In this document: one piece after another, positions 9,207 to 17,106 of the stretch
Position numbering within the stretch: the stretch's first letter is position 1
Layout: the number at the start of each line of letters is the position of its first letter
DNA from: Massilia agilis
GTDB taxonomy: Bacteria > Pseudomonadota > Gammaproteobacteria > Burkholderiales > Burkholderiaceae_D
DNA length: 64,000 bases
Direction of reading: 5' to 3'
NCBI RefSeq assembly: GCF_024756255.1
Contig: NZ_JANUHB010000002.1
Location: 1,240,001 to 1,304,000 of the forward strand
The notes under the pieces: generated by a model
Told to the model about the DNA's origin: nothing
What the model saw: only the letters and a program-made list of their open reading frames with translations
Database searches by the model: none
Translations under genes and position numbers: made by a program

Positions 9207-10658
9207 TTGCAGAACGTCTCCTGCCCCAGCTGCGGCGCGCCGGTCGAATTCAAGTCGCACGCTTCCGTCATGGCGGTGTGCGACTACTGCCGCGCGGTGG
9301 TCGTCAAGGAAGGCGATGCGGTCGCCAGCCTGGGCAAGATGTCGCAGGTGCTGGAGGACTACTCGCGCATCCAGGTCGGCACCACCGGCGTGTTCGGGCG
9401 CCGCGACTTCACCGTGGTCGGTCGCATCCAGCTGCGCTACGCGGCAGGGATGTGGAACGAATGGTTCCTGATGTTCGGCGACGGCGCCACCGGCTGGCTG
9501 GGCGATTCGTCGGGCCTGTACGTCATCACCACCGAGCGCGAATCCGGCGCCGCCGCGCCCGGGTTCCACGACATCCGCCCCGGGCGCGAGTACGAACTGG
9601 GCTTGGGACGCTTCGTCGCATCGGAAAAACGGGTGGCGCAATGCATCGGCGGCCAGGGCGAACTGCCCTTCCGCGTGGGCGAAGGCTGGCAGGCGCGCGT
9701 GGCGGACTTTCGCAATGGCGCGCAGTTTGTCACGCTGGACTATTCGGATGGCGAGCAGCCGGTTGTGTACGCGGGCAGCGCCATCACGCTCGAGCAGCTG
9801 CAGTGCCAGCTGCTGCGCGACGACGAGCAGATCAAGGCCAGCGCGGGCAAGTACCGCGGCCGGGTGGAAACGCTGGAGTGCCCGTCGTGCGGCACCGCGA
9901 TCGGCTACCTGCCGGGCATGACCGCAAGCGTGGTATGCCAGAGCTGCCACGCGCAGCTGGACGCCGCCAGCCCGCAAGTGCAGGTGCTGGCCAAGGGCGA
10001 AGAGCTCGAACGCGTGCGTTTCACGCTGCCGCTCGGCGCCAAGGCCACGATCCATGGCTACCCGTACCAGGTTATCGGGGCGATGATGCGCAGCGATGAC
10101 GAATCGAGCAGCTGGACCGAGTACCTGCTGTACAGTACCAATGCTTCGTTCTTCTGGCTGGTTGAAACCGACGAGGGCTGGTCGCGCGCCAAGGTGATGG
10201 ACACATGGCCGGAGCCGGGCCGCTTCGATGCCGTCGCGGTGGTATGCGACAAGGTGGAGTTCGAACGCAAATACGCGTACACCGCACGCGTGGACTATGC
10301 CGCGGGCGCGTTCAACTGGCGCGTTGCCAAGGGCGACCTCGTGCGCGTCGTCGAATACGAGCGGGGCGCCAACCGTCTGGCGGCCGAGCGCACCGACGAG
10401 GAACTCACCTGGTCGCAATCGACCCCGGTGGCGTTCGACCAGATCCGCGCCTGGTTCGGCGCCGCGGCGCCCGGGCTGGCCGCACAGGCGCCCAAGCCCG
10501 CGCGTGCGCACAAGCAGGTAGCCATGTCCTTCATCTGGTTGCTTCTCGCGGCGAACGCGATTCCACTGCTCTTCAATTTTTCGGGCACGATCGGGTGGCT
10601 GCTGCTCGGGATCTTCGCGTTGCTCATTCCACCTCGTTTCATCACGGGCGACGATTAA
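9207..10658 (+). CDS. DUF4178 protein with two zinc ribbons and a C-terminal membrane anchor
   Basis: The protein has 483 aa. An N-terminal zinc ribbon (C6-x2-C9, then C25-x2-C28) is followed by a DUF4178 unit, a second ribbon (CPSCGTAIGYL...VVCQSC, ~230-253) and a second DUF4178 unit (GYPYQVIGAMMRSDD...SWTEYLLY). The last ~40 residues are hydrophobic (FIWLLLAANAIPLLF, GWLLLGIFALL), so it ends in the membrane. The start is TTG 9207, chosen because the first Cys ribbon follows at once and the preceding gene ends at 9199. Duplicated ribbon-DUF4178 architecture is seen; function is not known. It is part of the polyamine-linked arm. Confidence 0.85.
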   Translation: MQNVSCPSCGAPVEFKSHASVMAVCDYCRAVVVKEGDAVASLGKMSQVLEDYSRIQVGTTGVFGRRDFTVVGRIQLRYAAGMWNEWFLMFGDGATGWLGDSSGLYVITTERESGAAAPGFHDIRPGREYELGLGRFVASEKRVAQCIGGQGELPFRVGEGWQARVADFRNGAQFVTLDYSDGEQPVVYAGSAITLEQLQCQLLRDDEQIKASAGKYRGRVETLECPSCGTAIGYLPGMTASVVCQSCHAQLDAASPQVQVLAKGEELERVRFTLPLGAKATIHGYPYQVIGAMMRSDDESSSWTEYLLYSTNASFFWLVETDEGWSRAKVMDTWPEPGRFDAVAVVCDKVEFERKYAYTARVDYAAGAFNWRVAKGDLVRVVEYERGANRLAAERTDEELTWSQSTPVAFDQIRAWFGAAAPGLAAQAPKPARAHKQVAMSFIWLLLAANAIPLLFNFSGTIGWLLLGIFALLIPPRFITGDD

Positions 10659-10667
10659 CATCATCAT

Positions 10668-10835
10668 ATGAAAAAAAGCTTCGTCGTGTATGCAATCGTG
10701 ATCACCGCGTTCTCCACCATCATGAGCTGGACGAACCTGGTCAGCGCATCCTCCAGCGGCGGCGGCAGCAGCTGGAGCTCGCACTCGCGCGGCGGCTACA
10801 GCGGCGGCTGGTCCGGCGGCGGTGGCCACAAGTGA
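10668..10835 (+). CDS. Small membrane/exported Gly-Ser-rich peptide (55 aa)
   Basis: The peptide has an N-terminal Lys stretch MKKSF and a hydrophobic segment VVYAIVITAFSTIMSW, which could be a signal peptide or membrane anchor. A Ser/Gly/Trp/Tyr-rich tail follows, including GGYSGGWSGGGGHK. It starts 9 bp after the DUF4178 gene, and its stop overlaps the GTG start of speD (GTGA), which argues strongly that it is translated. I do not recognise a family. The tail resembles the glycine-rich tails of TPM/YgcG-type envelope proteins. Given its neighbours, a small subunit of an envelope complex is a reasonable guess. Confidence 0.6.
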   Translation: MKKSFVVYAIVITAFSTIMSWTNLVSASSSGGGSSWSSHSRGGYSGGWSGGGGHK

Positions 10836-11191
10836 ACCGCGACTTTCGTCCGGCCGGACAGCACCTGCTGGCTGACCTGCAAGGCATCGAGCCGGCGCTG
10901 CTGCGCGATCCGGACCAGATCAACGCCATGCTGCGCGAGGCGGCGCTGGCGGCCGGGGCGCGCATCCTGCACGGCCACTTCCACACCTTTGGCGAGGGCA
11001 TGGGCGTGACCGGCGTGCTGCTGCTGGCCGAATCGCACATCTCGATCCACACCTGGCCCGAGAGCCGTTTTGCGGCCGTGGACATCTTCATGTGCGGGCT
11101 GGCGCAGCCCGAGCGCGCGCTCCACGTCATCCACCAGGCCCTGCAACCGCTTGCGCGAAACGTGAGAATCGTCGAGCGCGGCCAGCTATAA
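10832..11191 (+). CDS. speD: S-adenosylmethionine decarboxylase proenzyme (SpeD family, class 1b)
   Basis: The protein has 119 aa. LLAESHISIHTWPE holds the self-cleavage site Glu67-Ser68 that generates the pyruvoyl group. His73 and Cys88 (DIFMCG) fall at the same spacing as the catalytic His68 and Cys83 of the Thermotoga enzyme. The start is GTG 10832, overlapping the stop of the preceding small gene. AdoMet decarboxylase makes the aminopropyl donor used by spermidine-synthase-like enzymes, one of which is encoded in the opposite arm. Caveat from the family: some SpeD homologues have been shown to be pyruvoyl-dependent ornithine or arginine decarboxylases, which sequence reading alone cannot exclude. 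Confidence 0.9.
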   Translation: MNRDFRPAGQHLLADLQGIEPALLRDPDQINAMLREAALAAGARILHGHFHTFGEGMGVTGVLLLAESHISIHTWPESRFAAVDIFMCGLAQPERALHVIHQALQPLARNVRIVERGQL

Positions 11192-11227
11192 TCGCCCGCA
11201 GTTTTCGATACTGCGGCAAGGACGACC

Positions 11228-12472
11228 ATGACCAATCCTGCTTCCACTTCGCCCCAGGCACTGGGCCACATCCGCGTGCTCGACCTGTCGCGCGTGCTGG
11301 CCGGGCCCTGGTGCTCGCAAAACCTGGCCGACCTCGGCGCGGACGTGATCAAGATCGAGCGCCCCGGCAGCGGCGACGACACGCGCGCCTGGGGGCCGCC
11401 GTACGCCAAGGACGCCGAAGGCCGCGACACCAGCGAGGCCGCCTACTACCTGTCCGCCAACCGCGGCAAGCGCTCGGTCACGGTGGATATCGCCTCGGCC
11501 GAGGGGCAGGCGCTGGTGCGCGAGCTGGCGCGCCACTGCGACGTCGTGCTCGAGAATTTCAAGGTCGGGCACCTGAAGCGCTACGGGCTCGATTACGCGT
11601 CGCTCAAGGCCATCAAGCCCGACCTCGTGTACTGCTCGATCACCGGCTTCGGCCAGGACGGGCCGTACGCGCACCGCGCGGGTTACGACTTCCTCATCCA
11701 GGGCATGGGCGGATTGATGTCCGTGACCGGCGAGCGCGACGACCTGCCGGGCGGCGGCCCGCAAAAGGTGGGCGTGGCGCTCACCGACCTCATGACCGGC
11801 ATGTACGCGACCATTGCGGTGCTGGCCGCCCTCACCCACCGCGACCGCACCGGTGAAGGGCAGCACATCGACATGGCGCTGCTCGACACGCAGGTGGCGA
11901 TGCTGGCCAACGTGGGCAGCAACTACCTCAACAGCGGCAAGCCGCCCAAGCGCTGGGGCAATGCGCACCCGAACATCGTGCCGTACCAGACCTTCGCCTG
12001 CGCCGACGGCCACATCATCGTCGCGACCGGCAACGACGGCCAGTACCAGAAATTCGTCGAGGCGGGCGGGCGGCCCGAGCTGGCGCGCGACCCGCGTTTT
12101 GCCACCAACCCGCTGCGCGTGCAGAACCGCGACGAGCTGGTGCCGATCCTGGCCGAGATGGTACGCACGCGCCGGCGTGACGAGTGGATCGAGATGCTGG
12201 AGGCGGTGGGCGTGCCGTGCGGGCCGATCAACGACGTGGGCGAGGTGTTCGCCAACCCGCAGGTGCAGGCGCGCGGGGTGGCGATCGAACTGCCCCACCC
12301 GGCCGCCGGCAAGGTCAAGCTGGTGCGCAGCCCGATGAAGATGTCCGCCACGCCCGCAACCAGCGACAAGGCGCCGCCGATGCTCGGCCAGCACACGGAA
12401 GAAGTGCTGCGCGAGGTGCTGGGCAAGGACGCTGCCCAAATCGACGCGCTGCGCGCCAAGGGCGTGGTCTGA
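11228..12472 (+). CDS. CaiB/BaiF family CoA-transferase (type III)
   Basis: The protein has 414 aa, full length for the family. It starts HIRVLDLSRVLAGPWCSQ, followed by LADLGADVIKIERPGSGDD, the classic N-terminal signature. The catalytic Asp that forms the aspartyl-CoA intermediate is D187 in VALTDLMTGMY. The enzyme moves CoA between carboxylic acids; the acids are not predictable here. AGGACG is upstream of ATG. A TATAAT hexamer overlaps the speD stop codon 35 bases upstream, but I see no good -35. The gene ends 30 bp from a convergent small gene and is probably independent of the polyamine cluster. Confidence 0.88.
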   Translation: MTNPASTSPQALGHIRVLDLSRVLAGPWCSQNLADLGADVIKIERPGSGDDTRAWGPPYAKDAEGRDTSEAAYYLSANRGKRSVTVDIASAEGQALVRELARHCDVVLENFKVGHLKRYGLDYASLKAIKPDLVYCSITGFGQDGPYAHRAGYDFLIQGMGGLMSVTGERDDLPGGGPQKVGVALTDLMTGMYATIAVLAALTHRDRTGEGQHIDMALLDTQVAMLANVGSNYLNSGKPPKRWGNAHPNIVPYQTFACADGHIIVATGNDGQYQKFVEAGGRPELARDPRFATNPLRVQNRDELVPILAEMVRTRRRDEWIEMLEAVGVPCGPINDVGEVFANPQVQARGVAIELPHPAAGKVKLVRSPMKMSATPATSDKAPPMLGQHTEEVLREVLGKDAAQIDALRAKGVV

Positions 12473-12501
12473 CGATCCCGGCACTCGCCGGGACCACGGC
12501 T

Positions 12502-12828
12502 TCAGTGCAGGTGATGCTTGAAGTCGGACAGCTCACTGTGCACACGCGTGACCACCGCTTCAAGGTGGGCCGGCATGTGCGACGAGCTGCGCGACAGGCG
12601 CTTGACCTCGTCGCCCATCGCTTCCAGGCTGTCCACGCATTCGGTGATGCGCTGCTGGTCGTTTGACTGGATCACGCCTTCCGCCTGCTTGGATTCGCGC
12701 GCCAGTTTGGAAATGCAGTCCCTCACCTCGTTCGGCGTATCCGTCGAATCCTTGCAGGCTTTCTCGGCCTCGACGATGGTTTGCTGCAGGTGACTGAACC
12801 GCTGCTGGATTTCGGCTTGTTGCAACAT
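12502..12828 (-). CDS. Hypothetical helical protein, 108 aa
   Basis: I do not recognise a family. The sequence MLQQAEIQQRFSHLQQTIVE is strongly helical with heptad-like spacing and continues as amphipathic helices to the C-terminus (VVTRVHSELSDFKHHLH), so a coiled-coil or helical bundle is expected. Two Cys (EKACK, RDCISK) and a third (ITECVD) are present. The start is ATG 12828 because GGAGG lies 5 bases upstream; that GGAGG is part of an earlier in-frame ATGGAGGCA, which would make a 112-residue alternative. No signal peptide. It is probably monocistronic. Confidence 0.65.
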   Translation of the reverse strand: MLQQAEIQQRFSHLQQTIVEAEKACKDSTDTPNEVRDCISKLARESKQAEGVIQSNDQQRITECVDSLEAMGDEVKRLSRSSSHMPAHLEAVVTRVHSELSDFKHHLH

Positions 12829-12888
12829 GCTTGCCTCCATGGTCTGTTAGATCAGGTTTGATCCGCGCATACGACCAAAGTTGCAGTC

Positions 12889-12986
12889 GTAGGGTGGGCA
12901 GGTTTCCTGCCCACGCGTTCAAACAAATGCGGACGAGCCGCGCGAGCGCTGGTTGGACGCGTGGGCGGGAGACCCGCCCACCCTAC
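12889..12986. repeat. Family B paired inverted repeat, copy B2
   Basis: Left arm GTAGGGTGGGCAGG... with TGCCCACGCGTTCA; right arm is the inverted TTGGACGCGTGGGCGGGA then GACCCGCCCACCCTAC. The arms face each other across ~33 bases. The right end supplies the TAG stop codon (complement of 12983-12985) of the MFS gene. Confidence 0.88.
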
Positions 12987-14194
12987 GTCCGGGCCTCTTG
13001 CGGATTAAGCGGCGGCACGCTGCGCAGCCGCAGTGCAAGCAGCAGGGCCACCACGAGCACCGCCGACAGCAGCGCGACCACGCCGAGCCAGCCGCCATGC
13101 GACCACAGGTAGCCCGAGATCCAGCCTACCACGCTGGAACCGAGGTAGTACAGGAACAGGTAAATTGCCGAGGCCAGCGCCTGCGGTGCCTGCGCGCGCC
13201 GGCCAACCCAGCTGCTCGCCACCGAGTGCGACGCGAAAAAGCCGAAGGTGAACAGGCCCATGCCAGCCACGATCATCCACACGTTGTCCAGCAGCGTCAG
13301 CAGCAGACCGGCGAGCATCACCGACATCACCATCCACAGCACGTTGCGGCGGCCGAGCCTGTCCGCCAGCCGGCCCGCCCACACGGACGAGAAGATGCCG
13401 AGCAGGTACAGGACCGACAGCGCGCCGACCGCACTCTGGCGCATCGAAAACGGCGGCGCCAGCAGGCGGTAGCCGATGTAGTTGTACATGCTGACCATCG
13501 CACCCATCAGCAGGAACGCGATCGAGAACAGCAGCGGCAGCCCGGCGTCAAACAGGTGCGTGCGCAGGCCGCCAAGCAAGGCGCCCACGCCGCGCGCGCC
13601 GGGGCGGAAGTTGCGCGAAGCCGGCAGGCTGCGCCAGAACTCGAAGGCGGCGTACAGCCCCGCCAGTCCCATCGCCGCCAGCGCCACGCGCCATGAATAG
13701 AAGTCGCTGATGAAGGAGGCGATCACGCGGCCCAGCATGCCACCGAACGCACTGCCGCCGATGTAGGTGCCCATCGCCAGGCCCAGCGACCTGCCGTCGA
13801 TTTCTTCACTCAGGTAGGCCATCGCCACGGCGGGCATGCCGGCGATGAGCAGGCCAAGCAAGGCACGCAGCGCCAGCAGTTGCGCATAGTCCTGGGAGAA
13901 GGCGGCCGCCAGCGTCAATACGGCGCCACTGAGCATGGACGCGGCCATGATGGGCTTGCGGCCAAAGCGGTCCGAGATCACGCTCGAAGCGAGCAGGGCG
14001 ACGGCGAGCGTGCCGGTGGACAGCGACAGTACCAGGCTGCTTTGCGCGGGAGTGAGGCCAAAGTCGCGGGCCAGCAGCGGCATCAGCGGCTGCACGCAGT
14101 ACAGGAGGGCGAAGGTGGAGAACCCGCCAAAGGCCATGGCCCGGTTGATACGCTTGAAATCAGGTGTGCCGGCGGCGATTGCGGAGTGCTGCAT
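12983..14194 (-). CDS. MFS transporter (AraJ/YnfM-type efflux permease)
   Basis: The protein has 403 aa with 12 predicted membrane segments. The family motif between helices 2 and 3 is clear (SSVISDRFGRKPIM), as is its repeat in the second half (AGRLADRLGRRNVL). YLSEEIDGRSLGLAMGTYIGG and the overall pattern match YnfM/AraJ-type exporters. The substrate is unknown. The start is ATG 14194 (MQHSAIAAG), with AGGA just upstream; the longer open frame to 14329 merely translates repeat A2. The stop codon lies inside repeat B2, so the C-terminus ends at the repeat. Confidence 0.88.
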   Translation of the reverse strand: MQHSAIAAGTPDFKRINRAMAFGGFSTFALLYCVQPLMPLLARDFGLTPAQSSLVLSLSTGTLAVALLASSVISDRFGRKPIMAASMLSGAVLTLAAAFSQDYAQLLALRALLGLLIAGMPAVAMAYLSEEIDGRSLGLAMGTYIGGSAFGGMLGRVIASFISDFYSWRVALAAMGLAGLYAAFEFWRSLPASRNFRPGARGVGALLGGLRTHLFDAGLPLLFSIAFLLMGAMVSMYNYIGYRLLAPPFSMRQSAVGALSVLYLLGIFSSVWAGRLADRLGRRNVLWMVMSVMLAGLLLTLLDNVWMIVAGMGLFTFGFFASHSVASSWVGRRAQAPQALASAIYLFLYYLGSSVVGWISGYLWSHGGWLGVVALLSAVLVVALLLALRLRSVPPLNPQEART

Positions 14195-14271
14195 GAATAT
14201 CCTGGCTAGAAGCAGGACATGATACGCCGAACCGGGCGGAGCCGCAGGAGGCACAACAAGTGCAGTCGTCA

Positions 14272-14381
14272 CGTCGTCCCGGCGAAAGCCGGGACCCATG
14301 CTGAGTGCAACCGGAACGCGGCCTCGCATGCCGCGCGGCGGCCCAAAGTTTGTATGGGTCCCGGCTATCGCCGGGACGACG
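14272..14381. repeat. Family A paired inverted repeat, copy A2
   Basis: Left arm CGTCGTCCCGGCGAAAGCCG then GGACCCATGCTGAG; right arm TATGGGTCCCGGCTATCGCC then GGGACGACG, inverted. It lies upstream of the MFS gene start and beside copy A3. Confidence 0.88.
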
Positions 14382-14422
14382 GCGGAGGTGACGCAGGCGC
14401 GTGCGGCGCGGTTAGCGCCAAC

Positions 14423-14505
14423 CCGTCGTTCCCGCGCAGGCGGGAACCCATGGAACGCGTGTCAGGACGCTCGGCATGGGTTCCCGCCTGCGCGTGAACG
14501 ACGGG
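14423..14505. repeat. Family A-like paired inverted repeat, divergent copy A3
   Basis: A variant with CGTCGTTCCCGCGCAGGCGG then GAACCCATGG on the left and CATGGGTTCCCGCCTGCGCG then TGAACGACGGG on the right. It has the same layout as family A (two facing hairpin arms ending in ACCCATG) but a different stem sequence, a distinct subfamily. It lies at the 3' side of the operon that ends at 14509. Confidence 0.8.
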
Positions 14506-14508
14506 ATA

Positions 14509-15381
14509 TCAAGGGTAATCAGCCTCGATCTCGGACCCTGCGTAGTTTTCCAGCTCAGTCCACAGCTGCTTGATCGACGCCCTGGTGTACAGCTTTTGCA
14601 GCACCGTGCAGTTCTCGCGGTAGTTGGCGATGCGCTCGGCGACGATCGGCTGGTGCGGCGCCGGAATGTGCTCCATCAGCTCGGCCCAGCCAGCCTGGAA
14701 GTCGGGCTTGTTCTTGCGTACCGACGCGACGAAGCGCTCGAACTCCTTCTGCCCCGCGCGCGCGACGATGCGCCCGCCCCCTTCCACGGCAAAGATGATC
14801 GCCAGCGCGATCACACCTTCCGCGTTCAGGTCCGGATCCTTGACCGGCCCCTCGGCGTGGTGCCGGCGCAGCCACCGGGCCGCATCCACGATCGCCTGCA
14901 CCTGCTGCCGCTGCTTCAACTGGCCCAGGTAGCGCTCATAACCGGACCAGGTTTCGGCCGGATCGGCGGTGCAGAGGTCCACGAACAGCTCCTTGAGCCG
15001 CCGCTGCGAATACACCGGGTCGTTGTCGTACTCGCCCACCAGCGTATCCTCGGGCATGGCCGCCAGCTCGCGGATCAGCCGGAAGCCCGCCTGGAACGCC
15101 TGCTCGGCGCCGTTCTCGATCAGGTAGTCGAGCGCGGCCATGTCGTCCTCGCCCTGCACCGCGTGCTCGAGACCGAGCGACACACCGCCGATGGTGAGCA
15201 GCTGCGCGCGCTGGATGCCCTCGGCGGTGCGGTCGTTGGTGAACTTCTCCGCCACCATCGCCGTGATCCCGGCAAGCTCCTCGGCCAGGATCGCGGCCTC
15301 TTCTTCGTCGGCGTCGCCGGGCATGAGCTTGATGGCGCGGATCAGGCGCGGCAGCTTTTCAATGACTATTGCTGGAAGCAT
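14509..15381 (-). CDS. Hypothetical protein, last gene of a J-domain operon (290 aa)
   Basis: I do not recognise a family. It is an acidic, largely helical, soluble protein without signal peptide or membrane segment. Features are DADEEEAAILAEELAGI near residue 25, a Trp/Tyr-containing middle (TWSGYERYLGQLKQRQQVQ) and the basic run ARWLRRHHAEG. It begins 18 bp after the preceding gene of the same strand. It belongs to an operon with a J-domain protein and two other unrecognised proteins, suggesting a common, possibly chaperone-assisted function. Its 3' end lies beside repeat A3. Confidence 0.75.
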   Translation of the reverse strand: MLPAIVIEKLPRLIRAIKLMPGDADEEEAAILAEELAGITAMVAEKFTNDRTAEGIQRAQLLTIGGVSLGLEHAVQGEDDMAALDYLIENGAEQAFQAGFRLIRELAAMPEDTLVGEYDNDPVYSQRRLKELFVDLCTADPAETWSGYERYLGQLKQRQQVQAIVDAARWLRRHHAEGPVKDPDLNAEGVIALAIIFAVEGGGRIVARAGQKEFERFVASVRKNKPDFQAGWAELMEHIPAPHQPIVAERIANYRENCTVLQKLYTRASIKQLWTELENYAGSEIEADYP

Positions 15382-15399
15382 GCGTTGGTATCGGTCCTG

Positions 15400-16182
15400 T
15401 TACGAGAAGATGTCCGTGCCCATGCTCTTGCGGGCGCCGCGGCGCGACGTCGAGCGCACCGAAGGCACCTGCTTGCGCAGCCGGTACAGCAGCTCGCGCG
15501 TGGTGCGCTGCATGTGCTTGGGCTCCTCGTCCGGGTCGTCCGAAAATTCGGCATCGGCCAGGTCGGCGCTGTGGCGGAACTCCGGGAACAGCTCGATCAG
15601 CGAACGCTCCCAGCCATCTTCGCTGGCCTTGGCCAGTTCCAGCGCCAGCGGCACGATGTCGCTGTCGGAGCTCGTCTGGCCAGTGGTGTACGGCCCCTTG
15701 GCGATGATCTCGCCCGCCACCTCGAGGATCTCCTTGGGCGCGAGCGACCACAGGATCGCGAACACGGTGGCGCCATGGTCGGTCGCGGAGGCTTCCGCCA
15801 GCAGCTCGTGGCGGCGCTCGATGTCGTCGGTGCCGAACACGATACCGTGCACGTGGTTGAACAGGCCTTCGGCGATGCGCTCGGGGTCGTCCTCGATCAT
15901 GTCGTCCGGCCAGGTGGCGGCCATGTAGGCCAGGCTGTCGGCCCATGCCTTGGGCGGCACCAGGAGCGTGGCGAGCGAGGTCTTGGAACCGTCAAAGCCT
16001 GCCAGGTGCAGCGCGGTCACGTGCGGCGGCAGCGTCGAGAGCACTTCGGCGACCGCATAGTCGCCCTGCGCGTCGGCCGCTTGCGACAGCGCTTCCTCGG
16101 CGTGCTGCAGCGAGCCGGAGAGCACCAGCTCGCTCACCTGCTTGGTCAGCGCCGGCAGGTAGGTCTTGTCGTCGTCGCTCAT
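15400..16182 (-). CDS. Hypothetical protein, third gene of a J-domain operon (260 aa)
   Basis: I do not recognise a family. The protein is acidic and helical, starting MSDDDKTYLPALTKQVSEL. It contains TWPDDMIEDDPERIAEGLF and a C-terminal basic tail (RLRKQVPSVRSTSRRGARK) after an acidic DDPDEEPKH stretch, so charge is strongly segregated along the chain. Helix pairs such as HAEEALSQAADAQGDYAVAE resemble TPR/HEAT-like solenoids, an impression only. Its ATG overlaps the stop of the upstream gene by 4 bases (ATGA), so translation is coupled. No signal peptide. Confidence 0.78.
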   Translation of the reverse strand: MSDDDKTYLPALTKQVSELVLSGSLQHAEEALSQAADAQGDYAVAEVLSTLPPHVTALHLAGFDGSKTSLATLLVPPKAWADSLAYMAATWPDDMIEDDPERIAEGLFNHVHGIVFGTDDIERRHELLAEASATDHGATVFAILWSLAPKEILEVAGEIIAKGPYTTGQTSSDSDIVPLALELAKASEDGWERSLIELFPEFRHSADLADAEFSDDPDEEPKHMQRTTRELLYRLRKQVPSVRSTSRRGARKSMGTDIFS

Positions 16183-16685
16183 TCCTTGTCTCCTTCAGGA
16201 TCGAACATCTGCATGAACTCGTCCGAGGCGGCGCTTTCCTCTTCGTCCTCGTCGCCTTCGTCGCCCTCAGCCAGCTGGTCAAGCGACTGGTCGTCGTCTT
16301 CCCAGCGGTTCTGGTTCTTGTACAGGAATGCGGTGATGATCGCCTTGCGCGCCAGTTCCGGGTATTCGCTCGTGATGGCGTCGTACAGCGCGGTGCCATC
16401 GTCGCCATCGCACTGCGCCATCGCGAACACGCGCTCGGGGTCGTCGCCTTCGTAGTCGGCCGCTTCGCGCACCAGGCCCTTGGGGTCGAGGAAGCGGATG
16501 CGGTCAACCAGCGCAAAGCTCATCATGTTCACGTCGTCGATGCCGCCGCCCTGGGTGTACTCGGACACCAGGGCGTCGACCATGCGCTGGTAGTTGCGGC
16601 GGTCGGGCGGGTCGCCCAGCACGCCTTCGATCTGGCCTTCCAGTTCGCGCGACTGGTAGGCGAACTCGGGATGTACTCTCTTCAT
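16179..16685 (-). CDS. Hypothetical acidic protein, second gene of a J-domain operon (168 aa)
   Basis: I do not recognise a family. The N-terminal part contains HPEFAYQSRELEGQIEGVLG and RRNYQRMVDALVSEYTQGG. The C-terminal third is extremely acidic (EGDEGDEDEEESAASDEF) and looks disordered, which would suit a partner-binding tail. It starts 31 bp after the J-domain gene and overlaps the next gene by 4 bases. No signal peptide or membrane segment, so it is cytoplasmic. Context suggests a client or cofactor of the J-domain protein; this is inference. Confidence 0.75.
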   Translation of the reverse strand: MKRVHPEFAYQSRELEGQIEGVLGDPPDRRNYQRMVDALVSEYTQGGGIDDVNMMSFALVDRIRFLDPKGLVREAADYEGDDPERVFAMAQCDGDDGTALYDAITSEYPELARKAIITAFLYKNQNRWEDDDQSLDQLAEGDEGDEDEEESAASDEFMQMFDPEGDKE

Positions 16686-16716
16686 GGGTAGCTTCTTGAA
16701 TTTTGAATGCCGGTCA

Positions 16717-17007
16717 TTACGGCGCCAGCGTGACGCCGTGCAGCGCGAACAGCGAGCGCCACAGCTCGTACGCCTCGCCCGCCGCGTCCAGCACGATGCG
16801 ATGGTTCACGCTCTGGTCGTACTCGGCGCGCTTGGCCGGGTCGGACAGGATCTCGTAGGCCTTGGTGACCGCCTTGAAGCGCGCTTCCGCACCCGGGGCC
16901 TGGTTGCGGTCCGGGTGGTAGCGCATCGCCAGCGAGCGGTACACCTTCTTGATTTCGTCGTCGCTGGCGTTCGGCGCGACGCCGAGGATCGCGTATAGGT
17001 TTTCCAA
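16717..17007 (-). CDS. J-domain (DnaJ N-terminal) protein, 96 aa
   Basis: The sequence begins [20 protein letters not shown] and contains the essential HPD motif in [10 protein letters not shown], followed by the standard [15 protein letters not shown]. It is a complete J domain (residues ~2-65), which stimulates the ATPase of an Hsp70 such as DnaK. There is no Gly/Phe region, zinc fingers or substrate domain, so it is a type III (J-only) co-chaperone with a short unique tail of ~30 residues ([17 protein letters not shown]). It heads a four-gene operon, implying that the three downstream unknown proteins are delivered to, or work with, Hsp70. Confidence 0.88.
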   Translation of the reverse strand: MENLYAILGVAPNASDDEIKKVYRSLAMRYHPDRNQAPGAEARFKAVTKAYEILSDPAKRAEYDQSVNHRIVLDAAGEAYELWRSLFALHGVTLAP

Positions 17008-17106
17008 TTGGAACTCTCCGGCTTGGGCCGAAACAGGGGAAAAGCGGGATTATCCTACAGAAAACGCCGGGATGTCTCGTGCAGGCTACTCCCACACGCA
17101 TACCAC

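Noticed and set aside
11187..11192. TATAAT overlapping the speD stop codon as a promoter for the CoA-transferase
   Set aside because: No acceptable -35 at the right distance; a chance match is likely, although a separate promoter for that gene is expected.
14195..14329. N-terminal extension of the MFS gene
   Set aside because: The extra residues are a translation of repeat A2; a ribosome site precedes ATG 14194.
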